Positions 23,063 through 23,934 of a DNA stretch of 23,934 nucleotides are shown here, piece after piece (within the stretch, counting starts at the first letter, position 1; each line of letters begins with the position of its first letter). Origin of the DNA: Palsa-948 sp964481195. Lineage in GTDB: Bacteria; Bacteroidota; Bacteroidia; Palsa-948. A program made the position numbers and the translations under genes. The stretch lies in contig CAYZTB010000044.1 of assembly GCA_964481195.1 (NCBI GenBank), positions 1-23,934 of the forward strand, given 5' to 3'. Under the pieces are notes generated by a model. It was not told the DNA's origin. It saw only the letters and a program-made list of their open reading frames with translations, and did not search any database.

Positions 23063-23934
23063 AGTATCAGATTCTTGATTTCCTTCTTTGTTAATTCATA
23101 AAGCTGATACACTATTTCATTGATTTTAGATTCGCAATACATAATCATACTTTCTAATTCTTCAATCTTTGTTCGCAATTTTTCTTGACCTTTTTCTTGA
23201 TTCAGCGTTAATAATTTCTCTACAAGTTTTGTAATTTCATCGTGTTGATGTTTTCCCTCCGAGCTTTTTAAATTAGGTCGCTTTATGTTAAATGTTTCAA
23301 TATACTGCGTATTAAATGTTTGATACCCTCCCCTAAATACTGTTCCCTGATTTTCAATATGAAAGTTCATTAATTTACTGTTTAATAAACCAAGTATGAA
23401 TAATTGATTGCAATTAAAGTCGTCCTTGAATGCTAAACTAAAAACCTTTGTTGTATGATATAAATTTTCGGAGTCGTAGGTAAAATTCGGTCCAAGCGCA
23501 AGATATGGTGTCATTATCTTACTGCAATCAAATTCTGCAAGGTTCTTGGGATATATATAAGCGTAGAATCTTTTCCCTTTCATTTTTCCTTTTTCCCTTC
23601 CTTCAAGCTTACTTTTATTCTTTAAAATGTATTCCCAGCCTAATGGATATTTTTTCTGAATATACTTCTGTTCCATTAAAATAGCTTTTCCGTTTTCAAT
23701 TAGGTAGGGAAAGATTACAACATTTCGTGGTTTTGATTTCACATATCTTTTTACATCCCTTCCCATAAGAAATGGCTTTACAAGAGCTACTTCTATTTCA
23801 ACTTCCTTCTTTAACATCTTTGAATAGCACCTTATTGTTTGATTCTTCCATTCCCTAATCTCTAAAACATAAATGGAATCAGCGCTATTATTGATTTGCT
23901 GCTGCCGTTCAAAGAGCGGATATTTACCATTACT
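23059..23934 (-). CDS. type IIG restriction-modification enzyme, C-terminal part
   Basis: The frame is open to the window edge, so the N-terminal nuclease and methyltransferase domains are outside. The visible 291 residues match the TaqI-like specificity region of Eco57I-class enzymes. Key segments are VALVKPFLMGRDVKRY (the GRDxxRY signature), NVVIFPYLIENGKAIL, KYPLGWEYILKNKSKLEGRE, KIMTPYLALGPNFTYDSENL, FILGLLNSKLMNFHI and the FRGGYQTFNTQYIETF region, followed by a C-terminal coiled segment ending KKEIKNLIL. Enzymes of this class methylate adenine and cut DNA in one polypeptide; this part would recognise the target sequence. An internal ATG at 23815-23817 is not the start. The gene overlaps the PD-(D/E)XK-like gene and seems to head a three-gene defence operon. 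Confidence 0.85.
   Translation of the reverse strand, partial: SNGKYPLFERQQQINNSADSIYVLEIREWKNQTIRCYSKMLKKEVEIEVALVKPFLMGRDVKRYVKSKPRNVVIFPYLIENGKAILMEQKYIQKKYPLGWEYILKNKSKLEGREKGKMKGKRFYAYIYPKNLAEFDCSKIMTPYLALGPNFTYDSENLYHTTKVFSLAFKDDFNCNQLFILGLLNSKLMNFHIENQGTVFRGGYQTFNTQYIETFNIKRPNLKSSEGKHQHDEITKLVEKLLTLNQEKGQEKLRTKIEELESMIMYCESKINEIVYQLYELTKKEIKNLIL

Larger units (their letters stand above)
16588..23934. mobile_element. putative tRNA-Asn-integrated genomic island, right end not seen
   Basis: The island begins at the broken tRNA-Asn gene and continues through an integrase, an unknown gene, an excisionase-like protein, a HUH-type protein, a second tyrosine recombinase, an AlbA_2-type gene pair and a restriction-modification operon. 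Genes of this kind, and the change from envelope functions to mobile and defence functions, support a horizontally acquired segment. The outer limit lies beyond the window. Whether it is one element, or an island carrying a nested smaller element (19317-20806), is unresolved. Confidence 0.6.

Overview
The window reads as chromosome of a Bacteroidota bacterium, probably a gliding-type or environmental lineage near Flavobacteriales/Sphingobacteriales. The evidence is an AT-rich sequence, TonB proteins of the Bacteroidota type, two giant SprB/PKD surface proteins with type B C-terminal sorting domains of the type IX secretion system (T9SS), and promoters fitting the Bacteroidota -7 consensus TAnnTTTG. 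Placement below phylum is inference.

Region 1 (1-4485, + strand) is a cell-envelope cluster: the C-terminal part of one TonB-like protein, a complete second TonB-like protein, a tiny two-helix membrane protein, a PstS-like phosphate-binding lipoprotein and a secreted tetratricopeptide-repeat protein. The last four are tightly spaced and probably form one operon. Region 2 (4531-6477, - strand) is a Kup potassium transporter that converges on the TPR gene; its stop codon lies inside the stem of a shared bidirectional terminator. Region 3 (6706-16399, + strand) holds two paralogous T9SS-exported proteins of 1412 and 1754 residues. Both run signal peptide, conserved N-terminal domain, SBBP beta-propeller, PKD, tandem SprB repeats, PKD, sorting domain, and each gene is closed by a strong terminator. 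The second has about twice as many SprB repeats.

Region 4 (16588 to the end) is accessory DNA. It starts inside a tRNA-Asn gene that is cut just after its anticodon loop. An integrase gene follows at once, then an overlapping unknown gene, an excisionase-like helix-turn-helix protein, a small HUH-type (rolling-circle/ssDNA endonuclease-like) protein, a second and catalytically complete tyrosine recombinase, a cluster of three hairpins, an AlbA_2/Schlafen-type ATP-binding protein with no ordinary start codon plus a small acidic partner. A convergent operon then follows: the specificity end of a type IIG restriction-modification enzyme, a separate PD-(D/E)XK nuclease-like protein and an 89-residue protein. 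This looks like a tRNA-integrated island with a defence cargo. Its right end and the missing half of the tRNA are not in the window.

The least explained part is 19317-20806. There a HUH endonuclease-like gene and a tyrosine recombinase sit 6 bases apart, followed by a hairpin whose layout (outer stem, small asymmetric loop, inner stem, single bulged base, apical stem-loop) resembles folded single-strand recombination sites. This could be a self-contained ssDNA-based mobile module that has landed against the start of the AlbA_2 gene.
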